The translations under genes were made by a program, and so were the position numbers. From positions 69,992,984-70,056,983 of the forward strand of contig NC_057919.1 of NCBI RefSeq assembly GCF_018873765.1: a stretch of 64,000 nucleotides of DNA. The letters are read 5' to 3'. Source of the stretch: Telopea speciosissima (lineage: Eukaryota; Streptophyta; Magnoliopsida; Proteales; Proteaceae). The notes beneath the pieces are model-generated. The model was not told the DNA's origin and made no database searches. It saw only the letters and a list, made by a program, of their open reading frames with translations. Below are positions 32,501 to 44,854 of the stretch, one piece after another (the first letter of the stretch is position 1; every line of letters starts with the position of its first letter).

Positions 32501-35500
32501 ACCGAGAGATATAAGTTCATTTGCAGGTCTGCAACAGTAACCTCCACCAAGATCTATTTCAATGATTTTTAATATTTTATCTCTGGAATCTGAATCTGAT
32601 ACTTGCGAATTTGGTAGTCCTACGGGTAGCCTTTCAAACCCTAAAACCTCAGGGAGATTAGTTAAATATTTCCATAGATCTGAAAAGAAAGCTCAGTAGT
32701 TCTGACCGAGAGGTTGAAGACACAGAATTACAGAAGTCCTCCTTTTCCAAGTTACATTCTGCTTTCCCAGGTGTGTATTTATAAATTCCATAAAAGACCT
32801 CCTTAGCAAGAGATATGTCCCACTGAACCCTAGTTCTAGTTTATATTTTCATAAGGGGCCAGAACATTGCCATAATATTTTGTCAATCAGAGTTCTGTAT
32901 TATGTGTGCGGGGCCCTAGGTGACCAAATTAGGGTTTGTAAAACCTAGCTTGCATCAATAGGTGATCTTATAGATATTCCCCGTCAGTTTTAATTGTGCA
33001 ATATATCAAACAACATCCAACATTTCATGTTCAATGAAACGAACAATAGAGAGAATATAATGTATGCACAATACACTCTTTACTTACTGCAGTAAAGGCT
33101 GTTGGTTCAAGATGGTTGACTGTGACAGTCGCTCGAAATTGTGTTTCTCATCTGCAGCATGCTGTTCAAAGAAAGAAGTCTCAAACTTCACTTCTATTCA
33201 AAGTAGACATCCAGAAATACTTTTCAGACGAACATGAGGACAGCTATGGAGGAATTCACAAAGACAACTAAACAAGTAATTTTCTTTTAAAGCACAAGAT
33301 GCTTCGACAAAAAAAATGCTTATTATAGATTTGACAAGAGAAACAACCTGATCTACAATAAATAGGTCTTCATCTATCCTTCCAATGATAAAACCAAGAT
33401 TGAACTGCCCAATAACCTGCAAAACGAAAAGTGTTGCTTATCACCAAATTTAATTTGATTAACATAAATGAACTGATGAATATATGAAACATCACAATCT
33501 AATTGAAGCAGTAACATTGGTGACTCCTATATCCAAAAAGGACTTACAAGTGCAACTTCTAAATTTTTTCAGAACTTATCATAAAAAAAAATTAGATACT
33601 TGTCAAAACTTCCCCACATAAACGAAATACAAAATTTCTTATTTATTTTATGCAGATTGTCTATTTGGACTAGATTTAACAGTGGATCACCTAATCTAGA
33701 TGGGAAGAATCATGCTTCACACCAAATATTTGTTTCTATGGGAAGCAAGTTCCAAGTAAATGGCAGACCCTACTACTCTACTGTTATTACCCTTACACAA
33801 TTGGTTTTGGCACTTCTGGGATTAGCTGGGTTACTCATACTCACTGACCTTTTGGTGCTCGGCTTTCAAATGATTACGTCCAGAATGGATATTATCTGTA
33901 AACTTTACCCTTAACTGTCTGTTGTTTGGATAACAAGTATTTTACATGGTATTCCGAAGATCGTTAGTGTTCCATGGAGTCAGTCAAGGAAAATGTTAGG
34001 AGCTTATTTAATTGTAGCTGTTTATCCATAAGGAATTAAAGGAATTCATTACACAACCATTAGGTCTGAGCGGGACAGCATAGTTCTTTTCAAACTCCCA
34101 TCCAATATGCAGGAAGAACATGACACAAGACAATTTTAAGATTCTGCTTTCTAGGTAATGAAACCAAAGAAAACAATCTTTCTATCATCAATGTTTATCA
34201 ACAATTAAGGCTCAACAATGAACGATGGAGAAGGGAATAAGACTGATAAATGCAAAGCAAAAACTAAAAATTTGAGATACATTGTTTCAAGGGAAAAGTT
34301 CTAGAAACTCAATCAAGTGATATCTATAATCCAAGAAAAATCTTTAAGCAATGCAATAAGAGGATAAATTAAAAGGGTTGATTGAGAAAGATAAGATCTC
34401 TCCTACAAACAAGGAGGCAATCAGCATAAGTTGTAAATCAATAGTGGGAAGAAACTCAAATCTTGAACCTTGATCAATGTCCCACAACTTCAATGAATAG
34501 CTTGATAAAGAATTAAAGAATAATTGCCAACAAAAACCGATTAAAATTAAGGAGAAAAGATTTGAAAAGCAGATAGCAGAACAAGATCATAAGAACTTCA
34601 ATGCAGCCAAGGAAAAGAGATATCCTGCAACTACAAGAACCCATAAACTTCTTCATTCAATAATCACAACTTTCATTGTAACTGACCAAAGATCTCTTCC
34701 TGTACAGCTTATTTTAATCCATAATCCTCGTCCGACTAAAAACATAAACAATTTCAAAATGACCTACTTCATATGTAACTAATTTAAAACTCCTAATACT
34801 ATTCCAATTGCAATTTTAGCAACCTCCATAAATGCACAAAATCTCCTATAAACAAATAAAATTTAGCAACTCTTTTTTTATTTTTGGTTGCTACCATTGA
34901 TGTGGCATTACAACGAACCCCCCCCCCCCCGGCGGATGAAGACAGGATTCAATACGACAACCTGGCGACAATAGGCAAAAGTCCCTACCAGCTGTGCTAG
35001 CTGACAACGTCAAACAACTTGAATATAAAATTCAAATCAACCTCCTAATGAAATTTAAAATCGCAAACAGAAATCCCAGCATACACTAACACACTGTTGT
35101 TAGTAAATTGGATTTGATCCCAAACAACCAAAATTGCATGATCTTAGTATTGATGGAATGCTAACTGAATACTACAAACAGCACCAAAATCATGCCAAAT
35201 AGAAAATTCAAATCAACCTCCTAATGAAATTAAAATCACAATTGGTTTTGGCACTTCTGGGATTAGCTGGGTTACTCGAACTCTCTGATCTTTTGTGCTT
35301 GGCTTTCAAATGATTATGTCCAGAATGGATACTATCTGTAAACTTTACCCATAACTGTCTGTTGTTTGGATAATGGGTATTTTACATGGTATTCCGAAGA
35401 TCGTTAGTGTTCCATGGAGTCAGTCAAGGAAAATGTTAGGAGCTTATTCAATTGTAGCTGTTTATCCAAAAGGAATTAAAGAAATTTATTACACAACCAT

Positions 35501-38500
35501 TAGGTCTGAGCGGGACAGCATAGTTCTTTTCAAACTCCCATCCAATATAAAATTCAAATCAACCTCCTAATGAAATTAAAAATCTCAAATAGAAATCCCA
35601 GCATACACTAATACACTGTTGTCAGTAAATTGGATTCGATCCCAAACAACCAAAATTGCATGATCTTAGTATTGATGGAATGCTAACTAAATACTACAAA
35701 CAGCGCCAAAATCACGCCAAATAGACAAGTTTTACCTTTCAAAGATACAATAAAATTGAAGGAAATAACTCAAATAATAAGTTAGAAAGTCAAAAAAAAA
35801 AAAAATTCCATGCAAAACCATGCGTAGGAAACCTCCCTTGAATTGAATATGGACCATCGAAAGAAAGAATCACCCCTACTGAACAATTGGGATGTTCCTA
35901 CATTAAAGAATTATCCAAAAATCTCCCAATTCAGTGGTCTTGATTAACATCCAATAGACAGCCGACGGCCTAAGCTGCACTACTCGCACAATGAACTGCT
36001 CATCTCTAGCAGAGAAGGGGCAACATACAGAAAAAGCAATGCTAATTAATGCCATGGGGACCCAGCAAACCCAGGCAGCAATGCACTACAGCAGACGAAG
36101 GAAATTGAACAGAATGGCAAGACCAGTGAAGCTTTTAAAGACATCAGCAGCAAGTAAAACACTCATAGTATGTCTATGTTCATGCGTGTGTTATGTGCAT
36201 GTGCAGCCACAAGGGCAAGTATGCATGTGTCTGAAACAATAAAAGATGCAGTCTAGAGTTACAAGTAACAGGTAACCTAAAGCATTTACAGACCAGAACA
36301 TTAGATTCCATCCATCTACCCCAGTTCCCAGTCAAAGCAAAAATAACTGCATTTATATTTGCAAGAGCTTTGTGTAAATGAATAAATCTTGTTCCTAAGT
36401 GTTTGTTTCAAGTGGCAGGTACTAACTCAACCCAAATGCGTCCATTCTTTTCATCACAATACCAATTTGCATTTAGTGAGATTTGGCTGGGGGATTCTGA
36501 TTTGGATAACAAAAGTGGCTTATCCAGATACTCACCCATCAGCTGGATGATCTGGATTTGATAAACCATTAACATGCTGATGCAGATTCATCACCAAAAT
36601 AAGCTTGTTTTATTAACAATAAGTCTTGGGTTTGGTTACATACATGTTCGGCCTTTGATCCCATGGGTTTGTTATGTAATAAGCCACTTTTATGGGCCTA
36701 AAATATGGGTAATTAGGTTGCATACGGGATTCCTTACTTAGTTTTATTTTTATGTAATTAGTGCTCATGTGATCACTTAAGTGATCATGTGACTTGGTTA
36801 AGTAGTCATGTGACTATTTAAGTTAGGTTGGGTTAGGACTCTATAGGTCCAACCATGTTTTGAGTGTACTTCCTTTGTTATTTCACTTTCCTAGTCAGTT
36901 AAGGTTACCTATTAGGTTAAGGATTGAGTTAGGCCTTTCCTTTTTAGTGTAGGAGACTTTTTTTTTTTTTTTTGAATCTTTTATATAAGGTTGCAAGGGG
37001 GCAACTGGGCAAGTATGGAACACGAATTTTGATATTAATGAAAAGCTTTTGCTACTCTTCTTGCCCATTGAAGATTTTTGTCTTGTGTTTGATCAAGGCT
37101 GGTGGGATTGGTGTTTGATCCAATCGACGCCTTGCAGTGGGAAGACCAGGTGGTTCATTGGTGGGATTGGTGTGTGATCCAATCGATACGTTGTGGTGTG
37201 AAGCCCGAGTGGTTCTTTTGAAGCTCTACATTCAAGTTCTAGTTCAAGATTGGATTTTTATTCAAGTTCTACCTTCAAACAAGGTGCTGCCAAGATATTT
37301 CTGCCACTCCAGTGAGTTTGAAACATCCCCATCCCCATCCCCATCCCCATCTTTCTTCTTCTAATCCTCTAAACCACCAAACCCTAACATCCCCTCCATC
37401 ACTAAACAACATTCCCAACCTAAATTCAGCCCAAACCAAATCAGCCAGCAAAATCCCTCTTTTAGATCAAACTCTCCACCCGTCCCTATAGCACTCAATC
37501 CAAACCCTAGCCCCATCCTCAAACTCTAAACCCTAAATTCCCCTATTTTACATTTTTCAAAAACCCGAAATTGCTGTTAATTCAAATCAGCATACTTCCC
37601 TCCAATAAAAAATCTCAGGACCTTCATTGTTAGACTCCCCTACCTTGACTTGACATAACCCTAACACCAAACCCTAACCCTAATTTCACCAAAAAACCCT
37701 ATTTTGACTTAGCCGATTCACCTGTTCATAACAGATCCTGGTTGATTGGTCTAGTTGGTCTTACCAATCTAGGACTACATTACGTGCCATAAGACCTTTT
37801 GTACAGCAGGCTTTAGTGAGAGAACAATAAACATATCGGCTACAATTAAATTTCTGCGCCAGGAAAATGATTAATAAAAACAAGGGGCATATGAAACAAC
37901 CTTCATTCTACTAAAATCCTTTTTATTGAAGAACCTTTCCAACTCTGTAGTTGCGGCAGATAGAGCCCTTGCTTTTCGCTCATCATTTTCTGGTTGAGAA
38001 AGCTCCACTGTTGCCGCAGCATAGCACCTAGAACTGATTATGACATGGCACAAAATTAGAACATGAAGAAACACTGCAAGAGATAATGGACCAAGTTCTT
38101 ACATTTCTACAGAAAATTTAAGAATTAACTAACCTCTTAATCCTTGTGCTTTCCTCTGCTAAACCACTGGATTTCATTCTTGACTGCTGTTTCCTCCTTG
38201 TTTTTAGATCTTCGACACTAAAATGCAAAGTAGAACATATCTCTAAACCAGAAGAAGCCACTGGAGTATCCAATACTACATGAGAAGACTGTAACACTGA
38301 CACTGTGTCTGGAAGGTCCTCTGATATACTTTCAAGACCATCACCAGACAACACATTTGCAGCCACATCAAGAGGTAATACTTTTTCTTGATCTTTTAAA
38401 TCCTCCTGTAAACGAAACAGATAAGATAAGACGCAAAGATTTCTCAAAAAAACAGGAGCAACAACCAGAATAATTTCATGGCTGCAAACAGATCATTCAA

Positions 38501-41500
38501 CTCATAAACTGTGAGGCCAGAGGTGACCAAACATGCTAAATTTTATAGCAAAAATTGCTAGAAATTTGTATTTAAGCGGTGTTCCACCAAGCCAGAATAC
38601 AGTTACATAATTAGTCATTTATGGTAATTTTTTTATTGGCATAATATTAAAGCTTCCAAAAGTCCATCTAATGGCAGCCTAGGGTTACATAATTAGGCTG
38701 CTAAGGCCCACTCTCAAACAAATAAAACAGTGGCAATTCTGTAATTTCAAGACAATTCTGGACCCTTTTCAACAGGTAAATAGACCCTGCACTGAAAAGG
38801 TAAATAGTTATGGACAGGAGGGCTTTTATATAATGGAACTTTCCCGTAGGCACCATCTAGAAAATGGAACTATCAGAAGGGGTGTTTTAGCAAATAACAT
38901 AATTCTGCAACCAAACACAAGTCGTCCCTAACCTATCAATGGAAGAACATGGTGTGATTCAAATCGAGATAACTCAACCGATAAGACTCTGATCAACCCA
39001 AAAGGCTTGCCTCTCAAAGGCATCTTAAAAAAACACACAATAATCATTCAAGCCAGCAGCTAGAGAAATTAATAAAAATCCCTGAACTTGGCTCTGGCAG
39101 AACCGTTCAGTCCAGTCTGAACTTTGAACTGAATCTTGCAATAACCGGAGTCTTTTGATCCCAAACTCAACAGTGTGGGTTGCTATCAGCAGAAACAGCA
39201 TTACACAAAATCTCAGGTAAAACCCAACTGGTACAGTAGCTTTGCAGGTCTTTCTTCGAAGCCCAGCTATACTGCCAACAGCAGAGCATAGTTCTAAAAC
39301 TCGTCTCGACTCGGCGAGATCTCGGCGAGTTTCTCGGTTTTCTAAGAAACCGAGACGAGATGGCATACGGTACATAATAGTGCAATATCTCGCCGAGATC
39401 TCGGGTTGACCCATGGAAATGACCCTTCTACTATGTATTTACTTACCTAACTCGACATATCTCGATCAGATCTCGGACCTCGGGTTGACCCATCTGTATT
39501 TACTTACCTAACTCAACAGAACTCTTATATGCTTGCTGTGGAGCACTATATGCAACATTACAACAACACTATGTCATGGGAAGACTATGTGACACTAGAG
39601 GGGACTGAATACTTGATTCAAAGTCATTTTATGTGATGATAGTTATAATACTGTTAAACAGTTTGATGTATCACTTTAACATTTTTAATTCTTATTTAAG
39701 TTGTTTAGCTATTAATTGAATGTTTTGCTTGCTTTCTATTACTTAATTATGTGTAGAGTAAGGTATTTTAGTACGTCATCGCCTACCAACCTATGGTCCG
39801 AATTGAAACTCATATTTGGACTTTGTTTTTGCAAAATCTGATAGTGTCATTGTGTTTAAATGGCCTAAAATAGGCTGAATACCAAGTTTCAGATTCAAAC
39901 TAGGTCTAAAACCCACCGAGTTGAGGCTTCGAGTCGGAAAAAAAAATGCACCAACTCAGCGAGATCTCGACTCGACTCGGTTTTTCCAAGGGCCAAGTTG
40001 GTACCGAGACCCGAGTTTTAGTACCTTGCAGCAGAGTAAAAAGGTAAAACTGAAACAAAACTTGACCGCATAAGGTGAAACAGAAGAAGAGACCGAAGAA
40101 GAGAAATCTCGGTTCCCCATGAACTGAAATTGAAGGTTGCACATCAACCTTCACTGGTTTGCCCTTCAAACCAAGAATTGAGATCCTATCTCAACCATTT
40201 AAATTAAAAAACAAAAAATAAAAAACATTCTACTCTGTTTTGCAGGATTGTTTACAGCAGTAATTTTATTGACTAAACTCCATTGGGAAGTTGGAAAGTT
40301 TCTTATACTAAATTACTTATTATCCCCTTACCCAAGCAATAACATATTTAAAACACTTGCCTAAACTAAACCTGCAGTTCAACCCCCTTGGTTAAGACAC
40401 AACTCTAACAATGAAATAAAACCCAATCAAACATATACTAGCCCAAGCCCTTGAGACCCATTACAAAATTGTAAGCCACTCCCAAATTTTTCAACAATTC
40501 TATATTTCTAACTACATCACCATCACTAATACGAGATATGGAGAGAGGCCAAGCAGAAAACACCAAAGAAAGATTTATTGAGTCATTAGTAATCTCCAAC
40601 TAAACAAAGATATAGTGTTATTTACGGTTTCTTGTCAGTTTGAAGTTGCTGGAAAGATTTGCTTGATTGCCAACATGTAACAGCATAAGATTTGATTCAG
40701 TTTAGCAGAAAAAAACATTAACAATAACCACTTCTGTCAAAGACCCATATTAAAATATGATAATTTTATAATTCAATCAGGTGATAACATGAGTATAATT
40801 CCACATACCCCTCCAGATCCTAAAATGTAAACACCACCTCTAGAAGAAACTGGAGTTTGTACTTCATCACAAACAATAGATTCTTCATGATACTTAGAAG
40901 GCTCATTCTCAAAGATCTCACCAGAATCATCGATCTTGGGGGGACTAGCCAGGGATCTTGAAGATGAGGCATGCATCTCAGAATGGCTTTTTCTTACTTG
41001 ACAGCGACTTGGTTCATTTCTTAGAACAGGCACTTCAGACAATTTTGTGCTACTATCTCCATGCTTCCTCTTATTCACAGTAACAAACTTCATAAGTGAT
41101 GATTGAATAATGCCTGAGCGACTAGATGAACATAAATTTTCAACAGAATCTTTCCCTACAGCTCTTAGAGGAGATGGAATGTGTTTATCAACAGAAAAAT
41201 GAGGTTCAGTTCTTAATGGCATATTACAATTGCCAGAACTATCACCCTTTTCAACAGCATGCACTCTAAGAGAGAAGTCCTTCTCTACCGGACTTTGGTC
41301 CTTAATGTGGACCATTCCTGATCTTTTATAAGACTCATGAATATCCTTTTTTACAACTTTAACAGGGATATCATTCTCCGTAGTTTCTTCTTCCATAATT
41401 TCTCTCTCACAACATGCTACATCCTTACAGCTGTAACCTTCTGGAGATATTTCTTGCAGTGACATATGTGACTCATTATTTCCCACTTCCTGCTTAGGCT

Positions 41501-43511
41501 CCTCGAATTTGTTAATAGAATAACTGCAATGATTTGAGGAATATATCTTTTCTATAGCCTCTCTTAAAGAGTGCACAAGAGATCCCTCATCAGAAAAGAA
41601 TATTTTCCTCTTATCAGGAGTTACATTAACATCATATGCTCTAGTTGGGACAGTAAAGTTCATGACTACAATGGGATATCGCTTAGAGTTTGAACTCTTA
41701 TATAATTCATTCAAAAGCTTGCTGACTTTAGGCATATCCACTGGTCGGCCATTGACAAAAAAGAATTGCCTATCTCCCAAGTTACGTCCACTGCCATGAT
41801 CAGGCTTGGAAAGAAAGCCCTCAATCATGCAACTCTCTGATATTTGTATACTCAAAGGCTCTAAACATGAGAAGGTCTTCATGCCAAATACTGTTATAAT
41901 GTTATCTCTAATAGAACTGCTCCCTTGAGTATTAAGCACTACTGATTTTGTGCTCTTTCCAGTTGTGTTGGTGCAGACTAATCGAACTCCTTTAGCAATG
42001 AGAGCATATGCCTGCAACTCGGGAAATAATGTAATCAGGACATCTCAAATAATTCCATAAACACCATCAGGAAACATAAGCGGGAAATGATCACATGCAA
42101 GCAGCTGGAACAATAAGATTTTTCTTCTCATCTCATAAATAAAAGACCTTTAGTAAAGGGATAAAAAGAAACACCAAGTAAAGGCCCTAGTATACTATAA
42201 CACAGACCACACTTACGCTACTGAACTATACAAAATAATGAAAAACTAATAATAAATCCTTCTGGCCCAGGGACTTAGTCTCCTTCATGGTCAAACACTA
42301 CCTTCTCTATTCTTCATTATTTAGAGGAATGTAATGTTATGTTAGTCTTACATAAAAAGAACAAATTCCAGCCCCTCACATGACAATTGTCAATAATTTT
42401 TCAATCTTCAAGGATTTCTATCCTCTGTGATTGAGACTTTCTTCAAAGAGGAAATGCAAACTATACAGTAAATGGAATGAAAATTAAGTAGAAATTATTA
42501 ATTTACTATCAAAAGAATTTATTGTAAGCTCTGGGCCTGCTTTCACATAGCTCAGGGCCAGGTTTTGTGTGTCCTCTATATTGATTGGGGGTCTCAACCA
42601 CCTGCTCTCCTTCTTTTTCTTTCCCTTCAATAGATTCGTTTTAAAAAAAAATAAAAATTTGGTGTAAGATATATAATCCTTCAAAATGAAATATAGTTTA
42701 AAGTTCTACTGCTTGATGAACATAAAAAAGCCTAACAAGGCACCACAACAACAGACACTGGGAGGTAGGGGAGATACAAAAGCAAAATAGGATCTCACAT
42801 TCAATAGCGAAATAAGCTTTCCATATTCTTTACGGATATTGCGACTAAATTCCTTGCTCCGCACTGGCAAAGTGGAAAATAATTTATCAACAGTGACAGT
42901 GGTACCAATTTGGCGTGCTACTTTCCTTTCAGATATTAATAGACCTGAACGGTCGAAGGTCAAGTGTGTGGCTACTGGTTCATTTTTCGTTCTTGTCTCG
43001 ACAGTTAAATTCCCTAGTGCACAAAGAGAGCTGAGTGCCTCCCCTCTGAAACCAAAAGTCGTCAATGACTGGAGATCAGGAAAATCATTTATTTTAGAGG
43101 TATGATGCTTGAGTGCAAGTACCTGTCACACATTAGAACAAGCAACAGATGCAAGTCAAGTTTGGAAATAGTACTAGGACTAACAAAAGAACTACCCATA
43201 ATGCACTAAGCTCAGAATCTCTATCACACCTACAACAAAATGGAACCAAACCCAAACCAATATCATTATGGGTAAAATACCTTAAAATTACTGGGTGCAA
43301 TGCCACAACCATTATCGATAACCTTGAATGATTCTTCACCGTAATCTTTCAAAGTAATCTCAATACTAGTAGCACCGGCATCCAAGCTGTTCTCAACCAA
43401 CTCCTTCACTGCCGAAGAGAGATCTAGAATTACTTGTCCTGAGCAGATCCTATGAACTACACCCTTATTTATAGGCTTAATGGCTGCAGAATTAACTGCC
43501 GCTCCCTCCAT
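26581..43511 (-). CDS. PMS1: DNA mismatch repair protein PMS1 (MutL homologue)
   Basis: Eleven exons, reverse strand: 43281-43511, 42799-43122, 40809-42011, 38134-38405, 37901-38027, 33348-33416, 33088-33161, 30874-30939, 28232-28335, 27611-27792, 26581-26682. All borders are GT/AG and phases agree; total 2754 nt, 917 residues plus stop, close to the roughly 920 of plant PMS1. The N-terminal GHKL ATPase shows [11 protein letters not shown] (37-47), DNGCGI (66-71) and FGFRGEAL (100-107). The C-terminal endonuclease motif [12 protein letters not shown] (741-752) is complete and is assembled across the exon 6/7 border; ACRSSVMIG and CPHGRP follow. It forms MutL-alpha with MLH1 in the nucleus and nicks DNA in mismatch repair. 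No stops are seen in any exon, so it appears functional. The ATG ([10 protein letters not shown]) is the first in frame. Confidence 0.95.
27311..27598 (-). mobile_element. TRIM (miniature LTR element) in PMS1 intron 10
   Basis: Two short terminal repeats, 27527-27598 (72 bp, 5' side on the minus strand) and 27311-27378 (68 bp), both ending aaca and sharing gggataagcagt. Next to the first repeat is a primer-binding site like the initiator-Met tRNA one (tgttatcagagcc, 27514-27526); next to the second is a G-rich polypurine tract. The internal region is only about 150 bp and non-coding. Terminal repeats differ at several bases, so it is not very recent. It starts about 12 bp inside the intron from the exon 10 donor. 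Confidence 0.75.
28336..30873 (-). other. PMS1 intron 8
   Basis: About 2.5 kb between exons 8 and 9. It contains an (AT)n run at about 30373-30398 and a possible old tRNA-related repeat near 29280-29420 (gggatagaactcaagaatct). No convincing internal gene. Confidence 0.5.
31459..31578 (-). mobile_element. tRNA-derived SINE with 11-bp TSD in PMS1 intron 7
   Basis: Reverse-strand body at about 31470-31567 reads gggggtagctcagttggcaa (a tRNA 5' half with a good A box) followed by a B-box-like stretch, and ends in an A tail (T run at 31470-31483 on the plus strand). It is bordered by the exact duplication atcccaagagt (31459-31469 and 31568-31578). A tail plus a target duplication mark L1-type retroposition. 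Confidence 0.8.
31579..33087 (-). other. Rest of PMS1 intron 7
   Basis: An open stretch at 32194-32490 on the plus strand (repeating cttgcatccccttctccttttga motifs with 32020-32040) has no recognised product. It probably belongs to an old repeat. Confidence 0.4.
33796..34108. repeat. Intron repeat unit X, copy 1
   Basis: 313 bp starting cacaattggttttggcac and ending cccatccaatat, nearly identical to 35237-35548. Parts read as open frame (for instance [18 protein letters not shown]) but no family was recognised. Lies in PMS1 intron 5. Confidence 0.8.
34870..35010 (-). repeat. tRNA-derived SINE-like repeat in PMS1 intron 5
   Basis: On the reverse strand the sequence reads gctagcacagctggtaggga (A-box-like), then a B-box-like tcgtattgaatcctg, and ends in an A-rich tail (T-rich on the plus strand near 34872-34885). 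A C homopolymer of about 13 nt interrupts at 34919-34931. No target duplication could be fixed. Confidence 0.55.
35022..35724. repeat. Interleaved duplication A - X - A in PMS1 intron 5
   Basis: Unit A (181 bp, aatataaaattcaaatcaac to ccaaatag) occurs at 35022-35202 and 35544-35724. Between them lie about 35 bp repeating the start of A, and a second copy of unit X (35237-35548) whose first copy is at 33796-34108. Junctions fall at short shared words such as ccaatat. The pattern fits template switching during repair or insertion of X into a duplicated A. Confidence 0.8.
35725..36590 (-). other. PMS1 intron 5, no feature recognised
   Basis: Non-coding AT-rich sequence between the A-X-A duplication and the LTR. 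The frame at 35991-36242 has no known motif. Confidence 0.5.
36595..37240 (+). mobile_element. Solo LTR of a Ty3/gypsy family in PMS1 intron 5
   Basis: Shares long stretches with LTRs at 57470, 59390 and 61485: cctttgatcccatg, gttaggcctttcc, acacgaattttgat.attaatg and a gacgccttg.agtgggaag end. It contains an internal near-repeat (ggtgggattggtgt.tgatccaatcga, twice, at about 37101 and 37160). No internal region or partner LTR in this orientation lies nearby, so I read it as solo. It is diverged from the other copies and thus old. Boundaries are approximate. Confidence 0.65.
37326..37353. repeat. (CCCCAT)n microsatellite
   Basis: Four to five ccccat units just past the LTR, inside PMS1 intron 5. 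Confidence 0.85.
39279..40036. mobile_element. hAT-like MITE with 8-bp TSD in PMS1 intron 3
   Basis: The element at 39287-40028 (742 bp) has inverted ends catagttctaaaactcg and, reversed, caaggtactaaaactcg, then arms made of actcggcgagatctcg words. It is bordered by the 8-bp duplication cagcagag (39279-39286 and 40029-40036). The interior is AT-rich and non-coding. The duplication length suggests hAT. The cgagatctcg arms are self-complementary and recur near 44860-45930. Confidence 0.75.
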
Positions 43512-43810
43512 AGAGAGACAAGCAAATGAAATCACATAACCAACAATCAATTCAGATACTTGGAATCACAAGCTCTCTAATTCATCCGAGTGATATTGAC
43601 CATACGCAACTACCAGTGGTACTTCCTTTATAAAGTGATAAACCCTAGATTTTTTACATACATTAAAGACTATCAAAACTCGAACAACAATTTTACCCTT
43701 TCGCGGGATACAACCTAGGAGAAGGCGATGAAGAACGAGGAATCAAACGATGTCGCTGAGTTGCAGATATCGAAAGCAATTGTCATTGAAGGAGCTCATT
43801 ATAGACATAC

Positions 43811-44113
43811 ATGATGGAGATGAAGAAATTAGCTGACAATGATCGTTTTAAACAGCTTTTTGCCGCCAATAAACCAGAGATCGACTTCCGATTCTTAAAT
43901 GGCGGGACAGTGATGTTGAAAAGCTTCTTTGAACCCTCGGAAAGCGCAGGTAAGAATGAAACTTCGAGATTAAAAAAATATCCTAATAACATAATAACAG
44001 CCCCGCTCAAGCGCGGGCGCGGCAAACTCACCCAGCCGTCGATTTCGATGAGAAATGTATACTTCCGTCTAGGGGTGTCAATCCGGTTTTGGGGTATTGG
44101 TTTGGATCCTTAA
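43811..44113 (+). CDS. Unidentified ORF divergent from PMS1
   Basis: Starts MMEMKKLADNDRFKQLFA and continues KPEIDFRFLNGGTVMLKSFF before a good donor-like cag/gtaagaat near 43950. The start lies 300 bp from the PMS1 ATG on the opposite strand, so a shared promoter is possible. A protein-like frame also lies just beyond the MITE at 44070-44810 (YEGKFLSYELGSKIQP), as if the MITE split one exon. I do not recognise the family. It may be a first exon, a gene fragment or a pseudogene. Confidence 0.35.
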   Translation: MMEMKKLADNDRFKQLFAANKPEIDFRFLNGGTVMLKSFFEPSESAGKNETSRLKKYPNNIITAPLKRGRGKLTQPSISMRNVYFRLGVSIRFWGIGLDP

Positions 44114-44812
44114 TGGTTTTAGTTCGAAGGGGTAAATCAAAACTGCACCAATAAGCTAATCGATTCCAAACTTGAGATTCAAGACATTTAACTAATGGGT
44201 GGACCAATTTTGATTCTTAAACGGTTCCAAGCATTCCACTCAAAATTTGAATAAAAATTCTCTAATACATGCTGCATATATTTAATAATGTTATAATAAA
44301 ACACTAATTTCAATCACATGTGATATGCTTGAATTTTTTTTTCTCCAATCACATAACTAATCTATATTACCTCTTGTTTTGTATTAATCAAAAAAAATAA
44401 GTAGGAACACCACTACCCTCATTAATTATGATTATTTTAAGGTATGTTCTTACGTTATTATTCCCAAATAGACCTTAGAAATTTATGGCCAAATCTATGG
44501 TAAAATAGTATATGAGACAAGTGGTACCAAGCTACCAGTCAAAATTGAAAAACTTAAAAAAATAAAAAGGTTTGACCTTAGCTCTTATGACCTTGAGTGT
44601 ATTTTTACCAAAAAAAACAAAAGACCTTGAGTCTTTAGAAATAAGGTTAGGATGTGAATTTATTCCGGTTCTATCGGTTCCTAATTGGTAAATTCGGATC
44701 CGGACCAATAATTTATCGGTAGATCCAAAACCGGATCAATAAGCTATTGGGTGGGTCAGTTTTGGTTCCAGTGCGGTTTACAGTTCTAGTCCAAAATTGA
44801 CACCCTACTTCT
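44069..44812. mobile_element. TGTCAA-type MITE
   Basis: Inverted ends taggggtgtcaatccgg (about 44070) and, at about 44800-44810, ccaaaattgacacccta. Arms carry ccggt/accgg words typical of this style; the interior is AT-rich. Flanks share only a partial duplication (cttccgtc against cttctatg). It interrupts the ORF-like sequence beginning at 43811. Confidence 0.6.
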
Positions 44813-44854
44813 ATGAGGGCAAGTTCTTGAGTTATGAGCTTGGGAGCAAAATTC

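Noticed and set aside
37660-37690. Telomere-like ccctaaccctaa words
   Set aside because: Only two or so units in a generally C/A-rich stretch; not an interstitial telomere array.
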